A stretch of DNA of 64,000 nucleotides. Source: Sphingobacterium faecium. GTDB taxonomy: Bacteria; Bacteroidota; Bacteroidia; Sphingobacteriales; Sphingobacteriaceae. The DNA is taken from positions 1 to 64,000 of the forward strand of contig NZ_QBKH01000004.1 of NCBI RefSeq assembly GCF_003054045.1. Reading direction: 5' to 3'. The translations under genes were made by a program, and so were the position numbers. Under the pieces are notes generated by a model, which was not told where the DNA came from, did no database searches, and worked only from the letters and a program-made list of their open reading frames with translations. Shown piece by piece: positions 1-8,745 of this stretch; the first letter of the stretch is position 1; each line of letters begins with the position of its first letter.

Positions 1-58
1 AAACCCTTCTTTTTTCAGTGCTTCCCCTTTCGGATCAGCCGTTCCTCCCTTGCGGAGT

Positions 59-78
59 GGTGCAAAGATAGGAACTTT
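59..78 (-). promoter_or_regulatory. Outward-facing minus-strand promoter (-7 box TATCTTTG)
   Basis: On the minus strand positions 70-63 read TATCTTTG, an exact match to the Bacteroidota -7 consensus TAnnTTTG. Transcription would run left, out of the window. The roughly 55 nt downstream have no start codon with a clear reading frame, which would suit a stable-RNA leader, but the gene served lies outside the window. Confidence 0.45.
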
Positions 79-400
79 TATCCTTCACTTCCTAACCTTT
101 TACGGAAATAGTTTACCGCGACACGGTAAAGAGCTAGAAATGTGACCGATAATTTATCCAGATGCCACCTTATGATCATGCAGGGTCGGATATGGATTAC
201 CTTTTGGTATGGATCACATGTTAATTTGTCTGGGATCATCTTTGTGCGGACACGCCCGTCACCTTGTCCATATATTAGATCATCTGACGAATACTGCGTT
301 ACCCTTTTATTATGTTACTGCTTTACTCCGTCTCTACATCACTGCGTCACTCGGTCACTGCGTTACTTTATTAATATATACCAGATCCTAGAGACAAATT

Positions 401-555
401 CTGACCAACTACATACTAACTTAACTATTAAACGGGGAATATGCCAGATATTACTTAGGGTTTATAGAGAGTTAGTAGGGTTATACCCCTACTAACCCCC
501 TATAAACCCCCTGTTATCCCCCTACTATACCTGTATTAAATACGAAGTTGGTCAG
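401..555. repeat. Nested inverted repeats with a C-rich 11-nt periodic core (G4-capable on minus strand)
   Basis: An outer 10-bp inverted repeat (CTGACCAACT at 401-410, AGTTGGTCAG at 546-555) encloses an inner hairpin. The inner arms 458-467 and 471-480 pair with 500-509 and 487-496, giving 20 base pairs with a small internal loop. From 486 to 522 four runs of four to five C recur every 11 nt (486-489, 496-500, 507-511, 518-522), separated by 6-nt spacers. The minus strand therefore has four G-runs with equal 6-nt loops, a classic predicted G-quadruplex. The function is unknown. Confidence 0.75.
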
Positions 556-889
556 GATTTGGTATGCTTTTATAGTGGAACACTATACAGGTACATTGAC
601 TCTTATATAGCGTATCAAATTTTCATTGAAATATGATCGATATAAAAAACATACTATTAAACAACTCACACCTGGTTCTACAGGAATGAGGCCAGGGTGA
701 ATACAGCAAGATGCATCATCATATTGCTATTAAATGAAAAATAAGGATGGACAAAAATGAAATCGGTATGTAAATCAACATTCAACTGATCTTGTGATAA
801 TATCGGGATAATATAAAAACCATCATTTGTTCATCTAGGCTTATTCATAAGGAAACATAGAGCTCTTTACTTTGAATAAATAATTCACC

Positions 890-2068
890 ATGATAAGAGT
901 TGCTTTTTTTGCCGAAATCATGATTCCAGATTTTGATGGAGCTGCACGTACAATTTTTCAGCTTGTCGACCGCATCGATAAAAATAGATTTGAGTTTTTG
1001 TTTATTTATGGCACAGGACCAGATCAAATACAAGATTTTGAATGTATGAAAATACCGTCTTTAAGTATTCCCATACAGCAAAACTATACTATGGCTATTC
1101 CAGCTTTGGTAGACCAGCGTATTCGGAAAAGACTACAAGATTTCAATCCTGACATTATTCATATCGCCACACCTTCACTTTTAGGATTTTATGCACAGCG
1201 CTATGCTCTAAAAAACCAAAAACCGGTGATCAGTATTTACCACACACACTTCGTAAGCTATATTGATTATTATCTTAAACATTTTTCTTTCTTAGTCGGA
1301 CCAACAAAGAAAAAGATTATTCAAACACAGAATAAATTCTATAATAACTGTGACAAGGTATATGTACCTACAACTAGTATTGTATCTGAACTCACAAAAA
1401 TGGGTATCAACCCGACCTTGATGCAGATCTGGAAACGAGGAATTGACAACACCTTGTTTTCACCGAACAAAAAAGATGAAAATTGGATGGCAGAAATAAC
1501 GGGAAACAATCATCCAACAATACTATTTGCCAGTCGTCTTGTATGGGAAAAGAACTTAAAAACACTGATCGACATCTACAGCTTATTAAAGCAACAATCT
1601 ATTCCCTTAAATTTTATTGTTGCGGGTGATGGTTCGGCGATGGATGCATGTCGTCAAAGTATGCCCGATGCACTTTTTTTAGGTAAACTAAATCATAATG
1701 ATCTCGCGAAGTTATATGCTTCCTCAACTTTATTTGTTTTTCCTTCTCATTCGGAAACTTACGGCAATGTTGTGATTGAGGCTATGGCATCGGCTCTTCC
1801 TTGTGTTATTGCAGATGGCGGTGGTTCTGCAGACCTCGTAACTGAAGGTGTTAACGGTTTTAAGTGTAAACCTAAAGATGCCGCGGCGTTTGTCAAACGC
1901 ATTATACAATTATTAAGAGATAAACAACTTAGAAATGACATTGGAAATGCTGGATTGCAATTTAGTAAATCAATGGATTGGAATTCATTAGCAGCTGTAT
2001 ATTTTGAGGAACTCGAACAAATGTGTATGGATGCGGCAGATTCCATGATTAAATTTCAGGCAGGTTGA
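890..2068 (+). CDS. GT4-family glycosyltransferase
   Basis: This is a 392-residue GT-B fold glycosyltransferase of family GT4. Its N-terminus (IRVAFFAEIMIPDFDGAA) is typical of the acceptor domain of the MgtA/PimB-like branch. The C-terminal nucleotide-sugar domain has a GDGS motif and the E-x7-E signature SETYGNVVIE (Glu290 and Glu298). It probably transfers a hexose, perhaps mannose or glucose, to a lipid or glycan at the inner face of the cytoplasmic membrane; donor and acceptor cannot be read from sequence. The next gene's TTG start overlaps this gene's TGA by 4 nt, so the two are translationally coupled. With the second GT4 two genes on, the context suggests glycolipid or surface-polysaccharide synthesis. 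Confidence 0.85.
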   Translation: MIRVAFFAEIMIPDFDGAARTIFQLVDRIDKNRFEFLFIYGTGPDQIQDFECMKIPSLSIPIQQNYTMAIPALVDQRIRKRLQDFNPDIIHIATPSLLGFYAQRYALKNQKPVISIYHTHFVSYIDYYLKHFSFLVGPTKKKIIQTQNKFYNNCDKVYVPTTSIVSELTKMGINPTLMQIWKRGIDNTLFSPNKKDENWMAEITGNNHPTILFASRLVWEKNLKTLIDIYSLLKQQSIPLNFIVAGDGSAMDACRQSMPDALFLGKLNHNDLAKLYASSTLFVFPSHSETYGNVVIEAMASALPCVIADGGGSADLVTEGVNGFKCKPKDAAAFVKRIIQLLRDKQLRNDIGNAGLQFSKSMDWNSLAAVYFEELEQMCMDAADSMIKFQAG

Positions 2069-3048
2069 TACGGATAAAAATTTTAAAATCAATACTTGTT
2101 CTGCTCCTTATTATTTCTTTATCTGTTTTCATTAGCCATATCGATCTGGGAGCAGTATTAAAGGAAGTTGCTCATATGGGTTGGAACCTGGTTTGGATTA
2201 TCGTTATTACTGGTCTGGCTTATCTTTTTGGAACTGCTGGATGGCAAAACTGCTTTATTGAAAAACCAAAAAGATTATCTTTATGGCAGCTATTTTGTAT
2301 TCGGCACATTGGTGAAACGATAGGCTTATTCAACCCAACCAGTATAATAGGTGGTGATTATATTAAAACCGTTCTCCTAAAACCTACGGGTACCTCTCCA
2401 CAAGAGATTGTCAATTCTGTGCTCATATCCCGCTTTTTAGCCATTATAACACAATTTTCATTATTTGGTATTACCGGTTTTTGGTTCTTAACCAGCTCTT
2501 TTAATAAAAATATACCTGACCAAACGCTTGTGATCTTATGGATATTGGTCATCGCACTCTTTTCAATTCCTCTGATTATCTTTTTTCTACTCAAAAGGTC
2601 TAAAAAACTACAGGTTGCATCGGCATTATCATGGAAATTTTTTAGAAGGCTCAGTATACGCCTTCAGCTCGTGCTCAATGCGGTTTTGGTATTTCATCAA
2701 AGTCAACCGTATAAATGTTATCGGGCTTATCTTTATTTTTTTCTGCACTGGGTTGTTGGAGCTTTTGAGCTTTTCCTTATTCTATATTTTTCTGGCATTA
2801 CGATTCCGATTGTACTGAGTCAATTTATGGACATGGGTATTGTGATTATCAAAAGTTTTGGTGCTTTTATTCCAGCTCAGATCGGTATTGAGGAATTTGG
2901 CAATAGGTTACTATTGACTAGTGCCGGTATTTATACGATTCAAGTATGGTTGATCATCGCTTTAATCAGGCGTTCACGACAAGTTTTTTGGATCATTTTT
3001 GGTTTTTTTGCTTATCTCGGACTTAAAAAAAGGTTGTCGACATCCTAA
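2065..3048 (+). CDS. Flippase-like integral membrane protein (LPG synthase TM / UPF0104 family)
   Basis: This 327-residue protein has several hydrophobic segments from residue 6 onward. It carries the pattern of the lysylphosphatidylglycerol-synthase transmembrane family (GLFNPTSIIGGDYIK, then ISRFLAIITQF, and near the end FGAFIPAQIGIEEFG). Members lacking the soluble aminoacyltransferase domain, as here, are often found beside glycosyltransferases and are suspected of moving lipid-linked sugars or lipids across the membrane. The start is TTG, overlapping the previous stop as TTGA; no better ATG exists near it. The stop lies one base before the ATG of the next glycosyltransferase, so the three genes form a tight operon. 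The transported substrate is unknown. Confidence 0.75.
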   Translation: MIRIKILKSILVLLLIISLSVFISHIDLGAVLKEVAHMGWNLVWIIVITGLAYLFGTAGWQNCFIEKPKRLSLWQLFCIRHIGETIGLFNPTSIIGGDYIKTVLLKPTGTSPQEIVNSVLISRFLAIITQFSLFGITGFWFLTSSFNKNIPDQTLVILWILVIALFSIPLIIFFLLKRSKKLQVASALSWKFFRRLSIRLQLVLNAVLVFHQSQPYKCYRAYLYFFLHWVVGAFELFLILYFSGITIPIVLSQFMDMGIVIIKSFGAFIPAQIGIEEFGNRLLLTSAGIYTIQVWLIIALIRRSRQVFWIIFGFFAYLGLKKRLSTS

Positions 3049-3049
3049 T

Positions 3050-4216
3050 ATGGAAATTCTCTTCATCAGTCACAAGTTTCCACCAGCTATCGGAGGTATG
3101 GAAAAACAGAGCTTTGAGCTCATTAATGGGATGAGCTCTCTCACTCAAGTTCATCAAATCGTTTATCAAGGGAATGAATCTATTCTGCGATTCTTTTTTC
3201 TACTGAATAAACGAATTTTAGCAGTCTTGGATAGACATCCGAACGTCCGACTTATACACTTTAATGATGGCTTAGTTGCGAGCTTGTCTTTACGGCACCG
3301 AGGGTATGATCACTTAAAAAAAGTTGTGACGATTCATGGCCTTGATGTAGTATTTCCTTTGAGGCATTTCCAGAAGAAAATTATTCCTGAGTTCAATCGT
3401 TTTGATAAAATTATTGCTGTCAGTCAAGCGACAAAACAAGCTGCTATTGATCGGGGAATTGACCCAAATAAAATTGATGTTATTGCAAATGGTGTGGACC
3501 ATCATCTCGTTATGGATCCTCATGTTGCGATTGATGTTATTTTAAAGAAATATAAGATTGACAAGGATGGGAATAAATTGATCATTGCACTTGGAAGACC
3601 TGTAAAACGGAAAGGCATTTCTTGGTTTATAAAACATGTTCTTCCACAATTACCTGCAGACTATAAACTTATTTTAATCGGTCCTTTTACTATGACCGAA
3701 ACATGGAAAGAGAAATTACTCTATGCCTTACCACAGCCTGTGCGCCATCTTGTATTTTTATTTCTGGGATTTCCATCAGACCAGAAGGTCATACGTCAAT
3801 ATTTAAGAAATCCTGATTATGAAGATCGATTACAGCACATCGGAAAAATTCCCCTTGTAGATGTACAGTCTTTGCTTTGTCATTCTGGACTTTTTATCAT
3901 GCCTAATATCAAAGTTGATGGCGATATGGAAGGTTTTGGTTTAGTATGTCTGGAGGCAAGTATCTGCGGGGCGACCGTATTTGCTTCGGATCTTGAAGGT
4001 ATCTCTGATGCTATTGTTCATCAGAAAAATGGATTTCTAATTCCTACAGAGAAGGCTGATCGCTGGATTTCGGAAATCAAAGATGCCCTTGATGATCCTT
4101 TGCTTCTACAGAATAGAAGCAAAGAATTTCAAGCGTATTCATTACAGCATTATAGCTGGGAGAAAATGTCTAAAGCTTATTTCTCTTTGTTTCAAGATAT
4201 CATTCAATGTGGATAG
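3050..4216 (+). CDS. GT4-family glycosyltransferase
   Basis: This is a 388-residue GT-B glycosyltransferase. The start MEILFISHKFPPAIGGMEK is the usual GT4 N-terminus with its Gly-rich loop. The donor domain has ALGRPVKRKG and the E-x7-E signature EGFGLVCLE. I chose the ATG at 3050, one base after the preceding stop, over an in-frame TTG at 2999 that would add 17 residues unlike the family and overlap the membrane gene. It is the third gene of a GT4-flippase-GT4 operon and likely adds a second sugar to the same product. No clear terminator was seen in the 79 nt before the convergent gcdH. Confidence 0.85.
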   Translation: MEILFISHKFPPAIGGMEKQSFELINGMSSLTQVHQIVYQGNESILRFFFLLNKRILAVLDRHPNVRLIHFNDGLVASLSLRHRGYDHLKKVVTIHGLDVVFPLRHFQKKIIPEFNRFDKIIAVSQATKQAAIDRGIDPNKIDVIANGVDHHLVMDPHVAIDVILKKYKIDKDGNKLIIALGRPVKRKGISWFIKHVLPQLPADYKLILIGPFTMTETWKEKLLYALPQPVRHLVFLFLGFPSDQKVIRQYLRNPDYEDRLQHIGKIPLVDVQSLLCHSGLFIMPNIKVDGDMEGFGLVCLEASICGATVFASDLEGISDAIVHQKNGFLIPTEKADRWISEIKDALDDPLLLQNRSKEFQAYSLQHYSWEKMSKAYFSLFQDIIQCG

Positions 4217-4295
4217 ATCATCTATTATGAGGTGACATCTTATCATCGCTCATTAGGCGTGGTATTACAATCTTAATCCTATTATTAAATCCAAC

Positions 4296-5468
4296 TTAAA
4301 AAGCACTTAATCCCGTGATATCATTGCCTGTGATCAATAGGTGGATATCGTGTGTTCCTTCATAAGTAATGACAGATTCTAAATTCATCATGTGCCGCAT
4401 CATCGGAAAATCACCGACAATCCCCATCGCTCCTAGTATCTGTCTTGATTCTCTAGCGATTTCTAATGCCATATGTACATTATTCCGTTTTGCCATCGAG
4501 ATCTGTGCCGGCGTAGCTTTTCCTTCATTTTTCAGTACGCCCAAGCGCCATGCTAATAATTGGGCTTTTGTTATTTCTGTCAGAAATTCTGCCAGTTTTT
4601 TTTGTTGCAATTGATAAGAGGCTATTGGCTTGCCAAACTGTTCTCTTTCCAAAGCATATTTTACTGCTGTTTGATAACAATCAATTGCCGCTCCAATGAC
4701 TCCCCATGAAATGCCGTACCGTGCCGAGTTTAAACAAGAAAATGGACCACGGAGTGAATTTACTTCAGGTAAAATATTTTCTGAAGGTATTTCTACGTTT
4801 TGAAAAATCAACTCGCCTGTCTTCGATGCACGTAGCGACCATTTATTAGCTGTTTCAGGAGTCGTGAATCCTTCCATATTGCGCTCGACGATACATCCTC
4901 TTATTTTATCCTGTTCGTCTCTTGCCCATACGATCGCGATATCACATATTGGGGCATTTGTAATCCACATCTTGGCGCCATTGAGGATATATTTTCCATC
5001 CTTTTTGAGCAATCGCGTTTCCATCGCTGCAGGGTCTGATCCGTGATTGGGCTCAGTCAAGCCGAAGCTACCAATGTATGTTCCGGTGGCTAGTTTTGGG
5101 AGATACTTTTGCTTTTGTGCTTCACTTCCAAATGTAAAGATGGGATACATGACTAAGGATGATTGTACAGATGCTGCCGATCGGATGGCTGAATCTCCTG
5201 CCTCCAATTCCTGCATGATGATTCCATAAGCTATCTGATCTAAACCTGCTCCACCGTATTGTTCTGGAATATATGGTCCTAATGCTCCAATGGCGCCAAG
5301 TTTCAACATCAAATTGGGAATATCATGATGATGTTGAGCCGCATCGTTTATGACTGGTTTTATTTCCGTGCTGACAAAATCGCGAATGGATTGGCGAATG
5401 AGCTTATTCTCTTCTGATAAGAGCTCATCTATATTGAAATAATCGCATGTTAAGTTCATACTAATCAT
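4296..5468 (-). CDS. gcdH: Glutaryl-CoA dehydrogenase (acyl-CoA dehydrogenase family)
   Basis: This 390-residue FAD enzyme has the full acyl-CoA dehydrogenase architecture. The N-terminal helical domain is followed by the flavin-binding stretch GSFGLTEPNHGSDP and WITNAP. Two regions match glutaryl-CoA dehydrogenase rather than generic acyl-CoA dehydrogenases: GPFSCLNSARYGISWGV, and the C-terminal NLESVITYEGTHDIH, which holds the catalytic Glu. It would oxidise and decarboxylate glutaryl-CoA to crotonyl-CoA. It is divergent from amaB and lat, which act earlier in lysine breakdown, and that context strengthens the assignment. The 78-bp divergent spacer is very AT-rich with short imperfect palindromes; no exact TAnnTTTG box is seen. 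Met4 is an alternative start. Confidence 0.9.
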   Translation of the reverse strand: MISMNLTCDYFNIDELLSEENKLIRQSIRDFVSTEIKPVINDAAQHHHDIPNLMLKLGAIGALGPYIPEQYGGAGLDQIAYGIIMQELEAGDSAIRSAASVQSSLVMYPIFTFGSEAQKQKYLPKLATGTYIGSFGLTEPNHGSDPAAMETRLLKKDGKYILNGAKMWITNAPICDIAIVWARDEQDKIRGCIVERNMEGFTTPETANKWSLRASKTGELIFQNVEIPSENILPEVNSLRGPFSCLNSARYGISWGVIGAAIDCYQTAVKYALEREQFGKPIASYQLQQKKLAEFLTEITKAQLLAWRLGVLKNEGKATPAQISMAKRNNVHMALEIARESRQILGAMGIVGDFPMMRHMMNLESVITYEGTHDIHLLITGNDITGLSAF

Positions 5469-5546
5469 AATTTAATATCTAAATATAGCTAATATTTCGA
5501 ATATAATTCACTATATTTAAAATATTAACGAACAATATAAGCCAAT

Positions 5547-7076
5547 ATGATGATACAAGAATTAAAAGAATTGGGCATTCTTCCGACCAATTTGGGTTCG
5601 TCTACAGGACAAAATTGGTTTGCAACTGGAGAAGATATCACTTCCAACTCGCCTGTCGATGCGCAAGCAATTGCTACAGTGACTTGTTCTTCCCATGATG
5701 ATTACAATCAAATATGTGCACAAGCACAGCAAGCATATGCAACTTGGCGATTAGTACCTGCTCCACAAAGAGGGGAAGTGATCCGGTTATTTGGCGAGAA
5801 ATTGAGAGCGCTAAAGCCTGCTCTTGGTAAACTTGTTTCTTATGAAATGGGTAAATCCCTGCAAGAAGGTATGGGTGAGGTACAGGAAATGATTGACATC
5901 TGTGATTTTGCTGTTGGTTTATCGCGTCAGCTCTACGGTTCAACGATTCATTCGGAGCGCCCCTCTCATCGGATGTATGATCAATACCATCCTTTAGGGA
6001 TTGTGGGTATAATTTCTGCTTTCAACTTCCCTGTGGCTGTTTGGGCATGGAATACGGCTCTAGCCTTAATTTGTGGAGATGTCGTGATTTGGAAACCCAG
6101 TGAAAAAACACCTTTATGTGCAATCGCGTGCCAACGGATTCTAGCGGATGTGCTCAAACATAAAGATTTACCAGAAGGTATTTCGAATTTAGTAATTGGT
6201 GATAAGGTCGTCGGAGAATGGATGGTCAATGATCGCCATATCCCCTTAATATCGGCTACTGGCTCTACGCGAATGGGTAAAATAGTTGCTCAACAGGTTG
6301 CTGGAAGGTTAGGAAAAACTATTTTAGAACTGGGCGGCAACAATGCCATTATCATTACGCCTGATGCGGATCTGAATATGACCACTATTGGAGCTGTGTT
6401 TGGTGCTGTTGGTACAGCAGGCCAGCGTTGTACTTCTACCCGTAGACTCATTATTCATGAACATGTCTATGAACAGGTGAAAGCTTCATTGGTAAAGGCC
6501 TACGCTCAACTTAAGATTGGGGATCCACTACTTCCCGAAAATCATGTCGGTCCACTGATTGATAAGATGGCGGTTGAACATTATTTAGATGCACTTTCGG
6601 AAATCGAGAAACAGGGCGGTAAACTTATTGTTGCAGGCGGAGTGTTAACAGGCAAAGGTTTTGAAAGTGGCTGTTATGTTAAACCTGCTATTGCAGAGGT
6701 CGAAAATCATTATGAAATCGTCCAAAAAGAAACTTTTGCTCCTATTCTTTATTTAATCAAATATAAAGGGGATGTTTTGGATGCTATCGCCATTCAAAAT
6801 GATGTCAAACAAGGGCTATCCTCAGCCATTATGACCAACAATCTGCGAGAAGCTGAGCTGTTTTTAAGTGCGCAGGGTTCGGATTGCGGTATTGCGAATG
6901 TCAATATCGGAACTTCTGGAGCTGAGATTGGTGGTGCTTTTGGTGGTGAAAAAGACACTGGAGGTGGACGGGAGTCGGGTTCAGATGCTTGGAAAGCATA
7001 TATGCGCAGACAGACCAACACCATTAATTATAGCACGGAGCTCCCCTTAGCACAAGGGATTACATTTAATCTTTAA
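5547..7076 (+). CDS. amaB: Alpha-aminoadipate semialdehyde dehydrogenase (ALDH7/antiquitin family)
   Basis: This is a complete 509-residue NAD-dependent aldehyde dehydrogenase. It has the Rossmann segments, the catalytic Glu261 in TILELGGNN and the catalytic Cys295 in GQRCTSTRR. The N-terminus (ELGI, NWFATGEDITSNSPVD) and the GGGRESGSDAWK stretch near the C-terminus resemble ALDH7A1/antiquitin. The likely reaction is oxidation of 2-aminoadipate-6-semialdehyde (or its cyclic form P6C) to 2-aminoadipate. It lies 25 nt upstream of the lysine 6-aminotransferase that makes this substrate, so the two are probably co-transcribed. The start has two adjacent ATG codons; either may be used. Confidence 0.9.
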   Translation: MMIQELKELGILPTNLGSSTGQNWFATGEDITSNSPVDAQAIATVTCSSHDDYNQICAQAQQAYATWRLVPAPQRGEVIRLFGEKLRALKPALGKLVSYEMGKSLQEGMGEVQEMIDICDFAVGLSRQLYGSTIHSERPSHRMYDQYHPLGIVGIISAFNFPVAVWAWNTALALICGDVVIWKPSEKTPLCAIACQRILADVLKHKDLPEGISNLVIGDKVVGEWMVNDRHIPLISATGSTRMGKIVAQQVAGRLGKTILELGGNNAIIITPDADLNMTTIGAVFGAVGTAGQRCTSTRRLIIHEHVYEQVKASLVKAYAQLKIGDPLLPENHVGPLIDKMAVEHYLDALSEIEKQGGKLIVAGGVLTGKGFESGCYVKPAIAEVENHYEIVQKETFAPILYLIKYKGDVLDAIAIQNDVKQGLSSAIMTNNLREAELFLSAQGSDCGIANVNIGTSGAEIGGAFGGEKDTGGGRESGSDAWKAYMRRQTNTINYSTELPLAQGITFNL

Positions 7077-7101
7077 TATTGACTTTTTAATTGATAACAG
7101 T

Positions 7102-8388
7102 ATGAGTACAGTTCACGAAATATTATCCAAACATTTACTAGCCGATGGCTTTCCAATTGTCATGGATATGGAAAAATCACACGGCTCTTATTTAGTTGAT
7201 CAAAATGGAGATGAATATCTCGACTTATTTAGCATGTTTGCTTCAGTCGCCATTGGTTATAACCATCCTCATCTCTTAGCACAAAAGGAATTTTTAGGTA
7301 AAATGGCGATTAATAAACCTGCATTATCCGATATCTATCCTAAAGAGTTCGCTGATTTTATGGAAGTCTTCGAACGTGTGGCTATGCCCAAAGAATTACA
7401 GTATTGCTTTTTTATTGCTGGAGGAACTTTGGCTGTAGAAAACACGTTAAAAGCTGCATTTGATTGGAAAACAAGATTAAATTTGGCACAAGGTATCGAA
7501 AAGGAGGCTTCTCAGGTTATTCACTTTAAAGAAGCATTTCATGGCAGATCGGGTTATACCCTTTCGCTGACCAATACGAAAGACCCAAGAAAATACATGT
7601 ATTTTCCAAAATTTAACTGGCCAAGAATTACCAATCCAAAATTGACATTTCCGGTTACGGAAACAGTATTACAAGGAGTCATTGAAAAAGAAAAAATGGC
7701 CATTCGAGAAATCAGAAATGCACTTGCTCAACATCCGAATGATATCGCCTGTATCATTATCGAACCAATTCAAGCGGAAGGTGGTGATAACCATTTTAGA
7801 AAAGAATTTTTTCAGTCCTTACGCGATATTTGTGATGAGCATGATATTCTATTGATTTTTGATGAAGTCCAAACAGGGATTGGTTTGACCGGTTCGATGT
7901 GGGCTTATCAGCATATTGGAGTTGTTCCAGATTTAGTTGCATTTGGCAAGAAAACTCAGGTCTGTGGATTACTTGCTAACAAGGACAAGTTTGATCGAGT
8001 AGAAAAACATGTTTTTCAAGAATCTTCGCGCATCAATTCAACATTTGGAGGGGACTTTACGGATATGATGCGTTTTAAACTGATATTAGAAGTCATAGAG
8101 CAGGAAAACTTAATTGAACTTATCACGCAGAAGGGAGCCTATTTTATGCAACAGCTCGAAACGTTAGCGATTCATCATCCGCAGATCAGTAATATTAGGG
8201 GACAAGGTTTATTTATTGCTTTCGATCTTGAAAATGAACAGGTAAGAGATCAATTTATTAAAGATGCATTTGCAGAAAAACTGATCTTATTGGGGTGTGG
8301 AAGGCTTTCTATTCGTTTTAGACCGCATCTCAATATCCTTATGGAGGAAATTGATGCAGCCATTGCGATTATGAATCGCATCTTATAA
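7102..8388 (+). CDS. lat: L-lysine 6-transaminase
   Basis: This 428-residue class III PLP aminotransferase converts L-lysine and 2-oxoglutarate to 2-aminoadipate semialdehyde and glutamate. The N-terminus (DGFPIVMDMEKSHGSYLVD, YLDLFSMFASVAIGYNHP) is characteristic of lysine 6-aminotransferases rather than ornithine or GABA enzymes. IIIEPIQAEGGDNHF and FDEVQTGIG give the PLP-binding Asp and surrounding loop, and the Schiff-base Lys is Lys283 or Lys284 in FGKKTQVCG. It follows amaB in what appears to be an operon. With the divergent gcdH, the cluster covers the first two steps and one late step of lysine degradation via aminoadipate. The enzymes between 2-aminoadipate and glutaryl-CoA are not in this window. 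Confidence 0.92.
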   Translation: MSTVHEILSKHLLADGFPIVMDMEKSHGSYLVDQNGDEYLDLFSMFASVAIGYNHPHLLAQKEFLGKMAINKPALSDIYPKEFADFMEVFERVAMPKELQYCFFIAGGTLAVENTLKAAFDWKTRLNLAQGIEKEASQVIHFKEAFHGRSGYTLSLTNTKDPRKYMYFPKFNWPRITNPKLTFPVTETVLQGVIEKEKMAIREIRNALAQHPNDIACIIIEPIQAEGGDNHFRKEFFQSLRDICDEHDILLIFDEVQTGIGLTGSMWAYQHIGVVPDLVAFGKKTQVCGLLANKDKFDRVEKHVFQESSRINSTFGGDFTDMMRFKLILEVIEQENLIELITQKGAYFMQQLETLAIHHPQISNIRGQGLFIAFDLENEQVRDQFIKDAFAEKLILLGCGRLSIRFRPHLNILMEEIDAAIAIMNRIL

Positions 8389-8432
8389 CAGGTTCTTCTG
8401 TATAAAGCTTCGCCATATTCAATGAATCTCTT

Positions 8433-8440
8433 TACATTTG
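8433..8440 (+). promoter_or_regulatory. -7 box TACATTTG
   Basis: This is an exact match to TAnnTTTG, 21 nt upstream of the ATG of the small membrane protein. No clear -33 TTG is present at the expected distance. Confidence 0.5.
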
Positions 8441-8461
8441 CGTTTCTTATCAATATAACAT

Positions 8462-8722
8462 ATGGATGCAGGTAGATTAGCTTTGGTTCAATTGGTGACT
8501 ATTATTCATTTTGCTTTAATGGCCATTGCGTTATTCCGATTATTTAGACTCAAGGATGTAACTGGAGGATTTGTTATCTTATCCATATTGGGATTATGTG
8601 TTCCCATACTTGGCCCTTTTGGCCTGATCTTAATGGTCAATAAGAAGAAAAAAGAAGCAGATCTGGAAGAAGCTAAAAAAAGAAGCTTTCCAGTACAAAA
8701 AAAGAAAAAAGCCCGTAAATAA
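8462..8722 (+). CDS. Small two-helix membrane protein
   Basis: This is an 86-residue protein of unknown function. Residues about 8-26 and 35-58 are hydrophobic, consistent with two transmembrane helices. The tail from about residue 60 is very basic (KKKKEADLEEAKKR and KKKKARK), probably cytoplasmic. The pattern is loosely like the phospholipase D N-terminal (PLDc_N) small membrane domain, but I would not assign it. It has its own -7 box at 8433, and the last codons form the left arm of a terminator shared with the convergent gene. Confidence 0.65.
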   Translation: MDAGRLALVQLVTIIHFALMAIALFRLFRLKDVTGGFVILSILGLCVPILGPFGLILMVNKKKKEADLEEAKKRSFPVQKKKKARK

Positions 8723-8745
8723 TCTTTAAGGGCTTTTTCTTTTTA
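8706..8745. terminator. Intrinsic terminator between convergent genes
   Basis: A stem is formed by AAAAAGCCC (8706-8714) and GGGCTTTTT (8730-8738) with T-rich sequence following on the plus strand. It overlaps the stop region of the small membrane gene and probably serves both directions. Confidence 0.7.

Larger units (their letters stand above)
1..889. other. Gene-free region with promoter, small repeats and nested inverted repeats
   Basis: No convincing coding sequence is seen; the open frames here have poor composition and no family resemblance. The left end holds a minus-strand promoter facing out of the window (59-78). At 340-363 there are three 8-nt units, CACTGCGT, CACTCGGT and CACTGCGT. 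Positions 401-555 hold nested inverted repeats around a C-rich stretch, listed separately. From 560 to 889 the sequence is AT-rich with no recognised element beyond a weak match to the -7 box near 868-874 ahead of the glycosyltransferase operon. Confidence 0.6.

Noticed and set aside
245..270. Short resemblance to the 3' end motif of 16S rRNA (ACACGCCCGTCA)
   Set aside because: The surrounding sequence does not match 16S rRNA, and the match is only about 12 nt with a missing base.
142..495. 117-codon open frame on the plus strand
   Set aside because: Composition is unlike protein of this genome, it covers the repeat and hairpin region, and it has no promoter or family resemblance.
2999..3049. 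Upstream TTG start for the second glycosyltransferase
   Set aside because: It overlaps the membrane gene and adds residues unlike the GT4 N-terminus; ATG at 3050 fits.
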